Source of the DNA: Anaerolineae bacterium
Lineage (GTDB): Bacteria; Chloroflexota; Anaerolineae; Aggregatilineales; Aggregatilineaceae
DNA length: 64,000 nucleotides
Direction: 5' to 3'
Assembly: GCA_018432315.1 (NCBI GenBank)
Contig: JAHDLB010000004.1
Coordinates: forward strand, 1-64,000
Of this stretch, positions 17,230 through 25,544 are shown piece after piece. Each line of letters opens with the position of its first letter. Positions within the stretch are counted from its first letter, which is position 1. The position numbers were made by a program, and so were the translations under genes. Under the pieces are notes generated by a model. It saw only the letters and a program-made list of their open reading frames with translations, had not been told where the DNA came from and ran no database searches.

Positions 17230-18189
17230 TCAGTGCGGGCTGTCGCCTGCCGGGTGCAGCCGGCGCTGGCGCGCGCCCTGGCCCAGGTCTAGCAGGGCGC
17301 GTATCACCTGCTGCTCGACGAAGACGAAGACGAAGATCGCCGTCGCCGTCAGCACGATGGCCGGGCCGGTGGCGATGTCCTGGTGGTACGACACGTAAAA
17401 CCCGATGATGCTCGACGCCGCGCCGATCAGTGCCGAGACGAGCATCATCGGCAGCAGGCGCCGCGTCATCAGGTTGGCGGTGGCGGCGGGCGTGACCAGC
17501 AGCGCCACCATCAGCGCGATGCCCACCGTTTGCAGCGACACGACGATCGTCACCGCGATCAACACCAGCAGCAGCAGCCGGAACAGCTCGCTGGGCATCC
17601 GCAGCGTGCGGGCCAGGGTGGGATCGAACGAAATGATCATGAATTCCTTGTAGCACAACGCCACCACGGCCAGCACGCCCAGCCCGAACAGCCGGATCAG
17701 GTTCAGGTTGCTCTGCGACACGCCCAGGATCTGCCCGAACAGGATGTGCGTCAGGTCGCCCGCGTAGTTGTCGATGCGCGAGATCATGGCGATGCCGAGC
17801 GCGAACGACGCCGCGAACACCACGCCGATCGCCGTGTCTTCCTTGATCTTCTCGTGGCGGGTCAGGAAGCCGATACCCAGCGCGCTCAGAATCCCCGCGG
17901 CCAGCCCGCCCCAGAACAGGTCATCCGTCCGGCCATTCGTCCGCTGGTACATGAAGGCCACGCCGGGCAGGATGGCGTGCGCCAGCGCGTCGCCGAAGAA
18001 GGCCATGCCGCGCACGACCACGTAGGTCCCCAACACGCCGCTGATGATGCCGACGATGATCGCGGCCTCCATGCTGCGCGCCAGCAGCGGGTAGGTCAGC
18101 GGTTCCAGGAGCAACACGTCGATGTTGTGCATCAGGACCGCCCACCCCTCTTTGAGCAGCGTTCCCAGGCTGGCCGCCAGCACGATCAT
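17230..18189 (-). CDS. Metal ABC transporter permease (ZnuB/MntB family)
   Basis: 319-aa inner-membrane permease with eight to nine hydrophobic segments. Family marks are VGIISGVLGTYVVVRGMAFFGDALAHAILPGVA near residue 60 and a LVTPAATANLMTRRL segment. It forms the channel of a Zn2+, Mn2+ or Fe2+ importer with the ATPase encoded two genes upstream. GGGGGA six bases before the start gives good initiation. It is the last gene of a Fur-regulator-headed operon and is separated from its ATPase by surE. No metal-binding lipoprotein gene occurs in the window. Confidence 0.92.
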   Translation of the reverse strand: MIVLAASLGTLLKEGWAVLMHNIDVLLLEPLTYPLLARSMEAAIIVGIISGVLGTYVVVRGMAFFGDALAHAILPGVAFMYQRTNGRTDDLFWGGLAAGILSALGIGFLTRHEKIKEDTAIGVVFAASFALGIAMISRIDNYAGDLTHILFGQILGVSQSNLNLIRLFGLGVLAVVALCYKEFMIISFDPTLARTLRMPSELFRLLLLVLIAVTIVVSLQTVGIALMVALLVTPAATANLMTRRLLPMMLVSALIGAASSIIGFYVSYHQDIATGPAIVLTATAIFVFVFVEQQVIRALLDLGQGARQRRLHPAGDSPH

Positions 18190-18200
18190 AGCCGTTCCCC

Positions 18201-19034
18201 CTAGCGCGCCGCCTCGTCGCGGCGCACGGTTTCGCCTGCCCCGTCCAGGGCGCGATAGAGCGCGTCCGGCCCGGTGCGCGACGTGATGTCGAGGCTCAGC
18301 GGCGTGACCGAGATCATGCCGCGCAGCACGACCGCCGCGTCCGTGTCCGGGTCATCCGGCATATCGGGATTCAGCTCGTAGGCGATGCGCCCCTCGTCGT
18401 CCAGGGCGCGGCGCGCCGGACGCAGCGGGCGGTAATAGATGCCCCGCTCCAGCCGGGTGATCCGCCAGGGCGTGTCCGGCGTGGCGTCCTGCGGGATGTC
18501 GATCTTGAGCACGTCCACGTCGGGCAGGCGCTCGGCGCCCAGCCAGCGCTCGGCGAACAGCCGCGTGAAATGCATCGCCATGCGGAAATCGACCGACGCG
18601 TCGTTGGTCATGTGGTGCGCGGGATCGGTCTGGAGCGACACGGCCAGCGCCGGAACGCCAAACGCGGCGGCTTCGAGCGCGGCGCCCACCGTGCCCGACA
18701 TGGTGATCGCGGTGCCCACGTTCTCGCCGTAGTTGATGCCCGACACGGCCAGCGCCGGGCGGCGGTCGATCAGCTCCAGCATGGCGTGCTGGACCGCCTG
18801 GGCGGGCGAGGCGTTGGCGCGGTAGGCGCGCCAGGTCTGGCCGTGCGCGCTGATCGCCGTTTCGATCAGGCGCCCGTCGTTCCAGGCGGGCATGCTGCGC
18901 CCCATGCCGGACTGCTGCTCGGTAGGCGCGACGATCAGCAGGTCGCCCAGCGGATCGAGCGCGGCTGCCGAGGCGGCCAGCCCCGGCGAATCGATGCCGT
19001 CGTCGTTGGTCAGGATGATGAGCGGTCGTGTCAT
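18201..19034 (-). CDS. surE: 5'/3'-nucleotidase SurE
   Basis: 277 aa. Metal-dependent phosphatase of nucleoside monophosphates and, in some species, short polyphosphate. Signature LTNDDGIDSPG at the N-terminus holds the Asp-Asp metal ligands; PTEQQSGMGRSM and VSGINYGENVGTAITMSGTVGAALE complete the active site. The start at 19034 places the motif at residues 7-17, as in the family, with AAGGA upstream. It sits between the metal ABC ATPase and permease genes with 11 and 14 base gaps, so it is co-transcribed with a metal importer. SurE requires a divalent metal, which may explain the arrangement (inference). Confidence 0.95.
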   Translation of the reverse strand: MTRPLIILTNDDGIDSPGLAASAAALDPLGDLLIVAPTEQQSGMGRSMPAWNDGRLIETAISAHGQTWRAYRANASPAQAVQHAMLELIDRRPALAVSGINYGENVGTAITMSGTVGAALEAAAFGVPALAVSLQTDPAHHMTNDASVDFRMAMHFTRLFAERWLGAERLPDVDVLKIDIPQDATPDTPWRITRLERGIYYRPLRPARRALDDEGRIAYELNPDMPDDPDTDAAVVLRGMISVTPLSLDITSRTGPDALYRALDGAGETVRRDEAAR

Positions 19035-19048
19035 AACGCGTTCCGTCC

Positions 19049-19915
19049 TTAGAATGGTCGCGCATGCGAATGCGCGTGCTGGTAGTCGTCGTGATCGTGA
19101 CAGGGCTTGTCCGCAATCATGATGTACTGGTCGCCGTCCTGCCACAGCGCGATCCGGTCGCCGAACGTGGTCGCCAGGTTGGCGGGCGTGTAGACCTGCT
19201 GGGGCGGGCCAAAGGCCAGCATCCGGCCCCCGTTGATCATCATGAGTTTATCGTAGTGCGTGGCGGCCTGGGCCAGGTTGTGCGTCGCCAGCAGCACGGC
19301 CACGCCTTCCTCGCGCAGCACGTCCAGCACGTCGAAGATCTCGGTTTCGGCCTGGGCGTCCACCCCGCTGAACGGCTCGTCCAGCAGCAGGACGCTGGCC
19401 TGCTGGGCCAGCGCGCGCGCCACGAACACACGCCGCCGCTGCCCGCCGGACAGCTCGCCGATCTGCCGCCGGCGCAGGCCCCACAGGCCCACGCGCTCCA
19501 GCGCCGCGCGCACGGCGTGCCGGTCGCGCTTGCGCGGTGGCAGGATGTAGCCGATCTGCCGGGCGCGGCCCATCATGACCACGTCCCACACCGTCGCCGG
19601 GAACTTCCAATCGATCGCCTCGTGCTGCGGCACGTAGCCGACCATCGTGTGACTCTGGCGGCAGGACGCGCCCTGGATCGAGATCGAGCCGTGGTGGGGC
19701 AGCAGGCCGACGATGGCTTTGAACAGGGTCGATTTGCCCGCGCCGTTCGGCCCCACGATCCCCACGCGCTCACCCCGGTACACGTCGAACGAGACGCTAT
19801 GCAGCGCCGGCGCGCCGTTGTAGCTCGCCGACAGATCATCGACGCTCATCACCAGCGCGGGATCGGCGCAGTTGTCGCTGCCGTTGCGGGACGGGATGCT
19901 CGGCAAATGGACCAT
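19049..19915 (-). CDS. Metal ABC transporter ATP-binding protein with His-rich tail
   Basis: 288-aa ATPase of the ZnuC/MntB-type metal importers. Walker A GPNGAGKST, signature LSGGQRRR, Walker B VLLLDEPFSGVDA and H-loop LLATHN are all intact, and YVPQHEAIDWKFPATV is a family Q-loop. The last 17 residues (CHDHDDYQHAHSHARPF) hold five His, one Cys and three Asp, a likely metal-binding tail, which favours zinc. The first 22 residues are an extension before the nucleotide-binding domain. It works with the permease encoded beyond surE and is downstream of the Fur-family regulator by 56 bases. Confidence 0.93.
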   Translation of the reverse strand: MVHLPSIPSRNGSDNCADPALVMSVDDLSASYNGAPALHSVSFDVYRGERVGIVGPNGAGKSTLFKAIVGLLPHHGSISIQGASCRQSHTMVGYVPQHEAIDWKFPATVWDVVMMGRARQIGYILPPRKRDRHAVRAALERVGLWGLRRRQIGELSGGQRRRVFVARALAQQASVLLLDEPFSGVDAQAETEIFDVLDVLREEGVAVLLATHNLAQAATHYDKLMMINGGRMLAFGPPQQVYTPANLATTFGDRIALWQDGDQYIMIADKPCHDHDDYQHAHSHARPF

Positions 19916-19971
19916 GGTGGTATCGACTCCCTCTCAGTTGAAGCCGGACGATCGACGGTGGTTGAAAACGG

Positions 19972-20409
19972 CTAGCGGGCCTGCTGGCGCTGGCAGGCCG
20001 GGCAGATCCCGGAGATCTCCAGCCAGTGGCCGGTGATCGTGTAGCCGGTCGTTTCGGCGACGCGATCCAGGAAGTGGCCCAGGTCGCACCCGACGATCTC
20101 CACGACGTCGTGACAGCGCTCGCAGACGACGTGATGCGTGTGGCCGGGCGTCGCCAGGGCGTACCCGTGACAGCCATCGGCCACGTGCACCGCGCGCAGC
20201 ACGCCCATCGTCTCCATCAGCTCCAGCGTGCGGTAGACGGTCACCAGCCCCAGGTCGCCGTACAGCTTCTGGCCGCGCTCCTGGATTTCGGCGGGCGAGA
20301 GCGGCTTGGGCGTCGCCAGCAGCGTGCGCAGGATCGCGCGGCGCGGCTGTGTGAGCTTGTGTCCCTGGGCGCGGAACTGCTGGGCCAGGGTTTCGAACGA
20401 GGTCGTCAT
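19972..20409 (-). CDS. Fur-family metal-responsive repressor (Fur/Zur type)
   Basis: 145 aa. Winged helix with LTQPRRAILRTLL and the recognition region GLVTVYRTLELMETMGVL, then the metal-binding dimerisation part with HTHHVVCERCHDVVEI and a C-terminal CPAC, giving two CxxC pairs for structural zinc. Co-transcription with a metal ABC importer whose ATPase has a His tail makes zinc sensing (Zur) most likely, but Fur or Mur cannot be excluded. The start at 20409 is used because the frame upstream runs through the promoter and operator. It is the first gene of its operon and probably autoregulated. Confidence 0.92.
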   Translation of the reverse strand: MTTSFETLAQQFRAQGHKLTQPRRAILRTLLATPKPLSPAEIQERGQKLYGDLGLVTVYRTLELMETMGVLRAVHVADGCHGYALATPGHTHHVVCERCHDVVEIVGCDLGHFLDRVAETTGYTITGHWLEISGICPACQRQQAR

Positions 20410-20431
20410 GTTGTGTGAGAACCTTCGCAAT

Positions 20432-20446
20432 TGAAAAAGATTTTCA
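20432..20446 (-). promoter_or_regulatory. Fur/Zur-box-like palindrome
   Basis: TGAAAA-AGA-TTTTCA, a perfect 15-bp inverted repeat in an AT-rich patch, starting at the predicted transcription start of the Fur-family gene. Size and base make-up fit Fur-family operators. Confidence 0.75.
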
Positions 20447-20452
20447 GTACAG

Positions 20453-20481
20453 ATTCTAATGATCCATCCGGGGTGTGTCAA
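20453..20481 (-). promoter_or_regulatory. Promoter of the Fur-metal ABC operon
   Basis: Minus-strand consensus TTGACA (20476-20481), 17-base spacer, TAGAAT (20453-20458). The predicted start falls at the edge of the 15-bp palindrome. Confidence 0.82.
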
Positions 20482-20517
20482 GGGGCAGTCGGGCCGGTGC
20501 GCGAAACCGGGGCGCCC

Positions 20518-21363
20518 TCACGCGGCGATCAGGGGAATGGCCGCGACGGCGGCCAGGATCCCGGCGGTTTGCAGGCGCGTGACGTGCTCGTGCAGCACCA
20601 GCCGGGCGAGGATCACCGTCACCATAGGGTAGAGCGACGACATCACGGTCGAGACGTCCAGCCGGCCCGCCTGCGCCGCCAGCAGGAAAAACGTGTTGCC
20701 CGCCACGTCCAGCACACCGGCCACCGCGATCAGCCGCAGCGCGCCCCGGTCGGGACGCCACGCGACGCGGCTGGTCATGACGATCAGCGCCATTACGACG
20801 AAAGACGTCCCGCGGGCGGCGACCAGCGGCCAGAACACGGCGCCGTCGCTCACCCGGTCGATCAGGATGAAGAACGCGCCGAATCCCAGCCCGGCCAGGA
20901 CGGCCAGCCCCAGCCCGTCGGGTCGCCCGCCGGCGCGTTCGGGCCGCGCGATGATCCACACCCCCGCGATCGCCAGCGCGAATCCGGCCACCTGGCCCGC
21001 GCCGGGCAGCCCTTCCGTGGCCGCGGCGAACAGCACCGGGACGGTGGTGCCCAACACGGCGGCCACCGGCGCCACGATGCCCATGCGCCCCACGGCCAAC
21101 GCCCGGTACTGCGCCGTCAGGCCGGTGACCCCGGCCAGCCCGGCAGCGCCGCCCCACGCCAGATCGTCCCCGCCGGGGATTGTCTCGGACCGGGCCAGCG
21201 CCAGCGCGACCAGCAGCGCCAGCCCGATGACGTACGACACGGCGATGACGCCGAAGACGTGCACCCGCCGCGTCGAGAGGCCGCCGCCGAAGTCGCTGGC
21301 GCCCCACGACAGCGAGGCCAGCAGCCCGAACGTCACGGCCCCCAGGCCGCCGCCGTCGATCAC
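20518..21363 (-). CDS. EamA/DMT-family membrane transporter
   Basis: 281 aa with about ten hydrophobic helices in two homologous halves (LLASLSWGASDFGGG opening the first; LGLAVLAGLGFGAFFILID opening the second), the drug/metabolite-transporter EamA pattern. The substrate is unknown; exporters of amino acids or metabolites are typical. Translation probably begins at GTG 21363, whose GTGA overlaps the stop of the upstream glycosyltransferase-thioredoxin gene, giving coupling. Longer readings upstream would run antisense-like through that gene in another frame and are not credible. Confidence 0.85.
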   Translation of the reverse strand: MIDGGGLGAVTFGLLASLSWGASDFGGGLSTRRVHVFGVIAVSYVIGLALLVALALARSETIPGGDDLAWGGAAGLAGVTGLTAQYRALAVGRMGIVAPVAAVLGTTVPVLFAAATEGLPGAGQVAGFALAIAGVWIIARPERAGGRPDGLGLAVLAGLGFGAFFILIDRVSDGAVFWPLVAARGTSFVVMALIVMTSRVAWRPDRGALRLIAVAGVLDVAGNTFFLLAAQAGRLDVSTVMSSLYPMVTVILARLVLHEHVTRLQTAGILAAVAAIPLIAA

Positions 21364-22679
21364 GCGCCCTCGCCCAGCCGGTCGAGATAGGCGGCGATGT
21401 CGTCCGGCTCGATCTCGCCGATGTGCCGGAAGCGCACGATCCCCTCGCGGTCGATGACGAACGTCATGGGGATTTGCAGCACGCTGAAACGCTGGTACAG
21501 CGCCAGGTCGGACGACAGCGCCACCGTCAGCGTCAGGTCGCGGGTTTCCACGAAGGCGCGAATGTCGTCTTCGGTCTGCCCCTGGTCCGGATCGGTGACG
21601 CCGATCACGCGCACCGCGTCCCCGCGCGCGTCGAGCACGTCCTGGAGCGCGGGCATCTCGCGCTGGCACGGCTCGCACCACGTCGCCCAGAAATTGAGGA
21701 AGACGACCTGCCCGGCCAGGTCGCGCAGGCGGACCTCGCCGCCGTCGAGCGTGGTCAGGGTGATGTCCGGCACCGGCTCGTCGATCAGGGTGTCGGCGGC
21801 GGGCACGACGGTCGGCGGCGCGGTGGGCCGGGGCGTGGGCGGCACGAAGGTCACCGGCGGCGGCGAGGGAAAGCTGGCGGCGGGCGCGCCGGAATCGCTG
21901 TCGCCGTCCCGCGTGCTGAGGATGATCAGCGCGGCGGCCAGGATGCCCACCAGCGGCAGGATCGCCAGCGGCAGCCACTGGAGCGCCCCCTGGCGCGTCC
22001 CGCCCGTGGCGCGGCGCGTGTGGCGGATCACGCGCATGTAATGGACCAGGTGGTGCCAGGGCCGGATGTGACTCCGCTCGTCGCCGTAAATGGTGCGGAT
22101 CGGCACGCCTTCCAGCGCCATGCCCTGCCGCACGCAGGTCACGATCATCTCGACTTCGAACTCGAAGCCCTCTTCGCGGCTGGCGAGAGTCGCCTCCATC
22201 AGGCGGCGGCTGATCAGCCGGTAGCCGGACTGGTTGTCGTGCACGCGCTGGCCGAGCGCCCACGAGAACAGCCAGCGCCCGATCGTGTTGGTGAGATTGC
22301 GCGGGAACGGCATCTGGGTGAAGCGCCGCTCGCCGATGATCAGGTCGGGCTGGCGGGCGCGGAACGCCTCCAGAAACAGCGGGATCTCTGCCGGGTCGTG
22401 CTGGCCGTCGGCGTCGAGCGCGATCACGGCGTCGTAGCCACGATCCAGCGCCCAGCGGAATCCGGCCCGCAGCGCGGCGCCTTTGCCCTGGTTGGGGACC
22501 TGGTGCAGGATGGTCGCGCCGGCGCGCTCGGCGTGCGCCGGGGTGTCGTCGGTCGAGCCGTCGTCGACCACCAGCACCGGCAGGCAGGCCAGAGCGCCGC
22601 GTACCACGCCGGCCACGCGCTCGCCTTCGTTGTAGGCTGGAATCAAGGCCAGCACGCGCTGTGATTCGGCTTCGCTCAC
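21360..22679 (-). CDS. Glycosyltransferase family 2 fused to a TlpA-like thioredoxin domain
   Basis: 439 aa in one uninterrupted frame. Residues 1-215 are a GT2 domain of the polyprenyl-phosphate sugar transferase kind: VLALIPAYNEGE, VVDDGSTDDT, the DxD motif DAD at 89-91 and QSGYRLISRR. A single membrane helix at about 236-254 is followed by a Pro/Thr linker (265-295) and a TlpA/ResA-type redoxin domain (300-439) with active site WCEPC (Cys335, Cys338) and cis-Pro in QIPMTF. This puts the sugar transferase in the cytoplasm and the thioredoxin outside. GTG at 22679 follows GAGGT; GTG at 22715, overlapping the preceding stop, is an alternative. Each domain call is firm; the functional link is unknown. 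Confidence 0.85.
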   Translation of the reverse strand: MSEAESQRVLALIPAYNEGERVAGVVRGALACLPVLVVDDGSTDDTPAHAERAGATILHQVPNQGKGAALRAGFRWALDRGYDAVIALDADGQHDPAEIPLFLEAFRARQPDLIIGERRFTQMPFPRNLTNTIGRWLFSWALGQRVHDNQSGYRLISRRLMEATLASREEGFEFEVEMIVTCVRQGMALEGVPIRTIYGDERSHIRPWHHLVHYMRVIRHTRRATGGTRQGALQWLPLAILPLVGILAAALIILSTRDGDSDSGAPAASFPSPPPVTFVPPTPRPTAPPTVVPAADTLIDEPVPDITLTTLDGGEVRLRDLAGQVVFLNFWATWCEPCQREMPALQDVLDARGDAVRVIGVTDPDQGQTEDDIRAFVETRDLTLTVALSSDLALYQRFSVLQIPMTFVIDREGIVRFRHIGEIEPDDIAAYLDRLGEGA

Positions 22680-22711
22680 CACGCTACCTCGTACAGCCTG
22701 CCCGGCGGCCC

Positions 22712-23083
22712 TCACTCAGCCGAGTCTCTCCGGCGAGGGCGAATGCCAATCGTGCGATCGACGGGCAGCACGAACGCGACGCCGTTGCCTTCGGCGTCCA
22801 GGCTTTCGGTTTCCAGCACTTTGCACGCCTTATCGATCAGTGTGTCGACCAGATCGTCATCGACCACGGCCATGATCGTCTGGTTGGTCTGCTCGATCTG
22901 GCGCATGAGCCGCGCCATCGACACGAACAGCGGAATTTCGAGCGACTTGCTTCTCTCGCGCAGGTCGTGCAGGCCGTAGCTGTCGATCAGGGTGACGCCG
23001 GGCGCGCCCGCCGCTTCCCAGGCCTCGGCCACGGCTAACCCCTTTTCGACGTGCGTGGTGATGAGCATCACGAGCTTCGCCAT
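22712..23083 (-). CDS. PII-like signalling protein next to an antiporter
   Basis: 123 aa. Small ferredoxin-like alpha/beta protein with LVMLITTHVEKGLAVAEAWEAAG, a loop LRERSKSLEIPLF and a second beta-alpha-beta unit (QTIMAVVDDDLVDTLIDKACKVL), matching the PII/CutA superfamily rather than true GlnB. A strong AAAGGAGGAGG site precedes ATG 23083. It lies 11 bases downstream of the CPA2 antiporter gene, so it probably senses a nucleotide or other small ligand and controls that transporter (inference). Its stop overlaps the upstream GTG option of the glycosyltransferase gene. Confidence 0.7.
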   Translation of the reverse strand: MAKLVMLITTHVEKGLAVAEAWEAAGAPGVTLIDSYGLHDLRERSKSLEIPLFVSMARLMRQIEQTNQTIMAVVDDDLVDTLIDKACKVLETESLDAEGNGVAFVLPVDRTIGIRPRRRDSAE

Positions 23084-23094
23084 ATCCTCCTCCT

Positions 23095-24342
23095 TTATGC
23101 GGCGTCGATCGAGTACTGTACTTCGCGTTCTTCGGACTTGTGGCGGAAGACCAGTCGCACCAGCGGCGGCGTCAAAACGGTGGTGAGCAAGATCACCAGG
23201 AACAGCGGCTCGAACAATTTCTGCCCCAGCAGGCCCAGCGACAGCTCGAGCGAGGCGATGATCAGGCCAACTTCGCCGCGCGATATCATGCACACGCCCA
23301 GCCGGAACGATTCGCCGTTGTTGAAGCCGCCGAGTCGCGCGCCGATGCCGGCACCGGCCACTTTCGAGACGATCGCCACGAACAGCAGCACGACCGCCAG
23401 TGGGAGCATGTCGACCCCGATGCGCGTCAGGTCGGTATGAAGCCCCACGTTGACGAAGAAGATCGGTACCAGAAAGGCATACGAAATGTGGTGGATGGCG
23501 CTCTCGATCTCGGTTTTGACCGTCTCCGTGGTCTGGCTGAGGCCCATCCCGGCGATGAACGCCCCGGTGATGGCCGCGATGCCGCCCAGGTAGTCTGCCG
23601 ACCAGCCGAACACCAGCGCGGCGACCAGCCCGAACGACGCGACGCTGCGGGCCAGCTCGCGCTGGCGGTGCAGCCAGTTGAACAGGCGCGGCAGCACGGT
23701 CCACGCGACCGCCAGCGCGCCGCCCAGGTAGAGCACCATGCGCACGAAGATCCAGACCAGCTCCAGCACCGAGGCGTTTTCCGCATCGGATCCCAGCGTC
23801 GCGATCGCGATCGACAGCAGCAGGATCGCCAGAATGTCGTCTACCACGGCGGTCGCCAGCAGGCCGATCCCCTCCTTGGTGCGCAGGATGCCCAGCTCCA
23901 GCAGCGTCTGGGCGGAGATGCTCACCGAGGTAGCCGCCAGCACCACCCCGACGAAGATCCCGGTTTCCAGGGAGTAATCGAACAAGACGATCGTCGGGAC
24001 GCCCATCAGCACCGGCAGCAGCCCCCCCAGGATGCCGCCCCAGATCGCCACCTTGCCCACCGAGAGCAGCTCGCTCAAGTGCACTTCGAGGCCGACGGTG
24101 AACATCAGGAACAGCACACCCAGCTCGGCGAAGTCCTCGATCGTGTGCTGGAGCGTTTCGGGATCGTTGAAGACCCCCCAGCTCGTCATGCCCAACATGG
24201 TGGGGCCGAGAACGACCCCCGCCAGCAGCTCGCCAAACACGCGCGGCTGGCCGATGGCGCGGGCCGCCGCACCGGAAAACTGGGCCCCGGCGATGATCAC
24301 GCCGAGCGCCAGAAATAGCTGAACAACGAATCCGCTCTCCAC
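23095..24342 (-). CDS. CPA2-family cation/proton antiporter (KefB/NapA type)
   Basis: 415 aa with about 12 or 13 membrane helices. Family marks: RVFGELLAGVVLGPTMLG, FLMFTVGLEV, the ion-site Asp-Asp in ATAVVDDILAI and SRGEVGLIIASL. It exchanges Na+ or K+ for protons across the cytoplasmic membrane. No C-terminal TrkA-N/KTN domain is attached, unlike KefB/KefC; the adjacent PII-like protein may supply the regulation. Translation begins at GTG 24342 with AAGGAGG just upstream. It follows the PPOX-fold gene by 83 bases with no clear terminator. Confidence 0.92.
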   Translation of the reverse strand: MESGFVVQLFLALGVIIAGAQFSGAAARAIGQPRVFGELLAGVVLGPTMLGMTSWGVFNDPETLQHTIEDFAELGVLFLMFTVGLEVHLSELLSVGKVAIWGGILGGLLPVLMGVPTIVLFDYSLETGIFVGVVLAATSVSISAQTLLELGILRTKEGIGLLATAVVDDILAILLLSIAIATLGSDAENASVLELVWIFVRMVLYLGGALAVAWTVLPRLFNWLHRQRELARSVASFGLVAALVFGWSADYLGGIAAITGAFIAGMGLSQTTETVKTEIESAIHHISYAFLVPIFFVNVGLHTDLTRIGVDMLPLAVVLLFVAIVSKVAGAGIGARLGGFNNGESFRLGVCMISRGEVGLIIASLELSLGLLGQKLFEPLFLVILLTTVLTPPLVRLVFRHKSEEREVQYSIDAA

Positions 24343-24425
24343 AACCCCTCCTTACGTTTGTTAGCGCGGTGCAAGCCCGTGGGGAGGCAAAATCGGGGGC
24401 CAATCCACCGGACACAGCCAGCGCA

Positions 24426-24929
24426 TCAGCTCTCGCGCGCGCTGCTGTTGGCGGGTTCCAGCCGGAACTCTTGTTTGTATCCAAACCGCCGCGCGTTGTC
24501 CAACCAGCGAATCCAGCGGGGACGCAACACGTAGATCACGCTCTGATCCATCAACGGCTCGAACCGCTCGTTGACGAACGGGAACTTGGCCCGGTACAGT
24601 GCCAGGGCGTGTTGGCGCTCGTCGTCATTATCAGTGACCGCCCACACGTCGCCTTCGATCTGCACGCCTTTGATCCCGGTCCATTCCCAGGTATGAGCGT
24701 AAATCGCCGCCGCCACGTCGTTCCAATCCGCGACGTTGCGGCTGTGGCGGCTGTCGGGGCTGGAAATCCAGTAGATGTTGAAGTCGTCGTCGCTGGCGAA
24801 AAAGAGCGGCGCGACCTGGGGGCGCCCATCCCGTTCCCCGGCAGTTGCCAGCGCCATCGTCGACTGCCCGTTCAGGAAATCCCGCAGCACCGGGCGCATG
24901 TCGTCAGGCAGCAGGGGAAGCTCGTTCAT
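24426..24929 (-). CDS. Pyridoxamine 5'-phosphate oxidase-fold flavoprotein
   Basis: 167 aa. Split beta-barrel (PPOX) fold: MALATAGERDGRPQVAPLFFASDDDFNIYWISSPDSRHSRNV fits the strand order and the FMN/F420-binding loop of this superfamily, and IQIEGDVWAVTD-like strands follow. The reaction is unknown; members oxidise or reduce small molecules or bind flavin, F420 or haem. ATG 24929 overlaps the UbiX stop (ATGA), which decides the start over ATG 24956. It is the last gene of the menaquinone-type cluster. Confidence 0.85.
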   Translation of the reverse strand: MNELPLLPDDMRPVLRDFLNGQSTMALATAGERDGRPQVAPLFFASDDDFNIYWISSPDSRHSRNVADWNDVAAAIYAHTWEWTGIKGVQIEGDVWAVTDNDDERQHALALYRAKFPFVNERFEPLMDQSVIYVLRPRWIRWLDNARRFGYKQEFRLEPANSSARES

Positions 24930-25516
24930 GGCGTTCTGCCTCTCAATCCCAGCCATTCGAAATACAGATCGTTGGCGATGCCCAGGCGCAGCAGCACCCG
25001 GCCCACGATCCCATTTATCATATCATCGACTGACTGCGGATGGCTATAAAACGCGGGCATCGGCGGCAGGATCACGGCGCCGATCTCGGCGGCCTGGACC
25101 ATCAGGCGCAGGTGCCCCAGGTGCAGCGGCGACTCGCGCACGACCAGCACCAGCGGGCGCCCTTCTTTGAGCTGGACGTCGGCGGCGCGGGTCAGCAGCT
25201 CGTCGGCGTAGCTGTGCGCGATCGCCGACAGGCTCTTGATGCTGCACGGCACCACGACCATGCCCATCGTCTGGAACGAGCCGCTGGCGATGCTCGCGCC
25301 GATGTTGCCCGCCTTGTGGACCTCACTCGCCAGCGCTTCCACATCGCTGATCTTCCAATCCGTTTCCTGCGCGATGGTGATCTTGGCCGCGTCGGTCAGG
25401 ATCAGGTGCGTTTCGATCGAATCGTCCTGCCGGAGCGCTTCCAGCAAGCGGATTCCCAAAATGGCGCCGCTGGCGCCGGAAATGCCCACGATCAGGCGGT
25501 TGGGGTCAGGTGGCAT
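24926..25516 (-). CDS. ubiX: Flavin prenyltransferase UbiX (MqnM-like)
   Basis: 196 aa. UbiX joins dimethylallyl phosphate to FMN to make prenylated FMN, the cofactor of UbiD decarboxylases. The N-terminal VGISGASGAILGIRLLEAL motif binds FMN; VVPCSIKSLSAIAHSYADELLTRAADV and LVLVVRESPLHLGHLRLM are the conserved UbiX blocks. Length is normal. It lies in the same minus-strand cluster as a UbiD homologue, its obligate partner, although seven genes separate them. In the futalosine menaquinone route the equivalents are called MqnM and MqnL. Confidence 0.95.
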   Translation of the reverse strand: MPPDPNRLIVGISGASGAILGIRLLEALRQDDSIETHLILTDAAKITIAQETDWKISDVEALASEVHKAGNIGASIASGSFQTMGMVVVPCSIKSLSAIAHSYADELLTRAADVQLKEGRPLVLVVRESPLHLGHLRLMVQAAEIGAVILPPMPAFYSHPQSVDDMINGIVGRVLLRLGIANDLYFEWLGLRGRTP

Positions 25517-25544
25517 CGAACGGGCAGGTGTGGTGTGAAGGCGC

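Noticed and set aside
21364-22263. Long upstream extension of the EamA frame
   Set aside because: It lies fully inside the glycosyltransferase-thioredoxin gene in another frame and encodes Arg/Ala-rich shadow sequence; the GTG overlap at 21363 is a better start.
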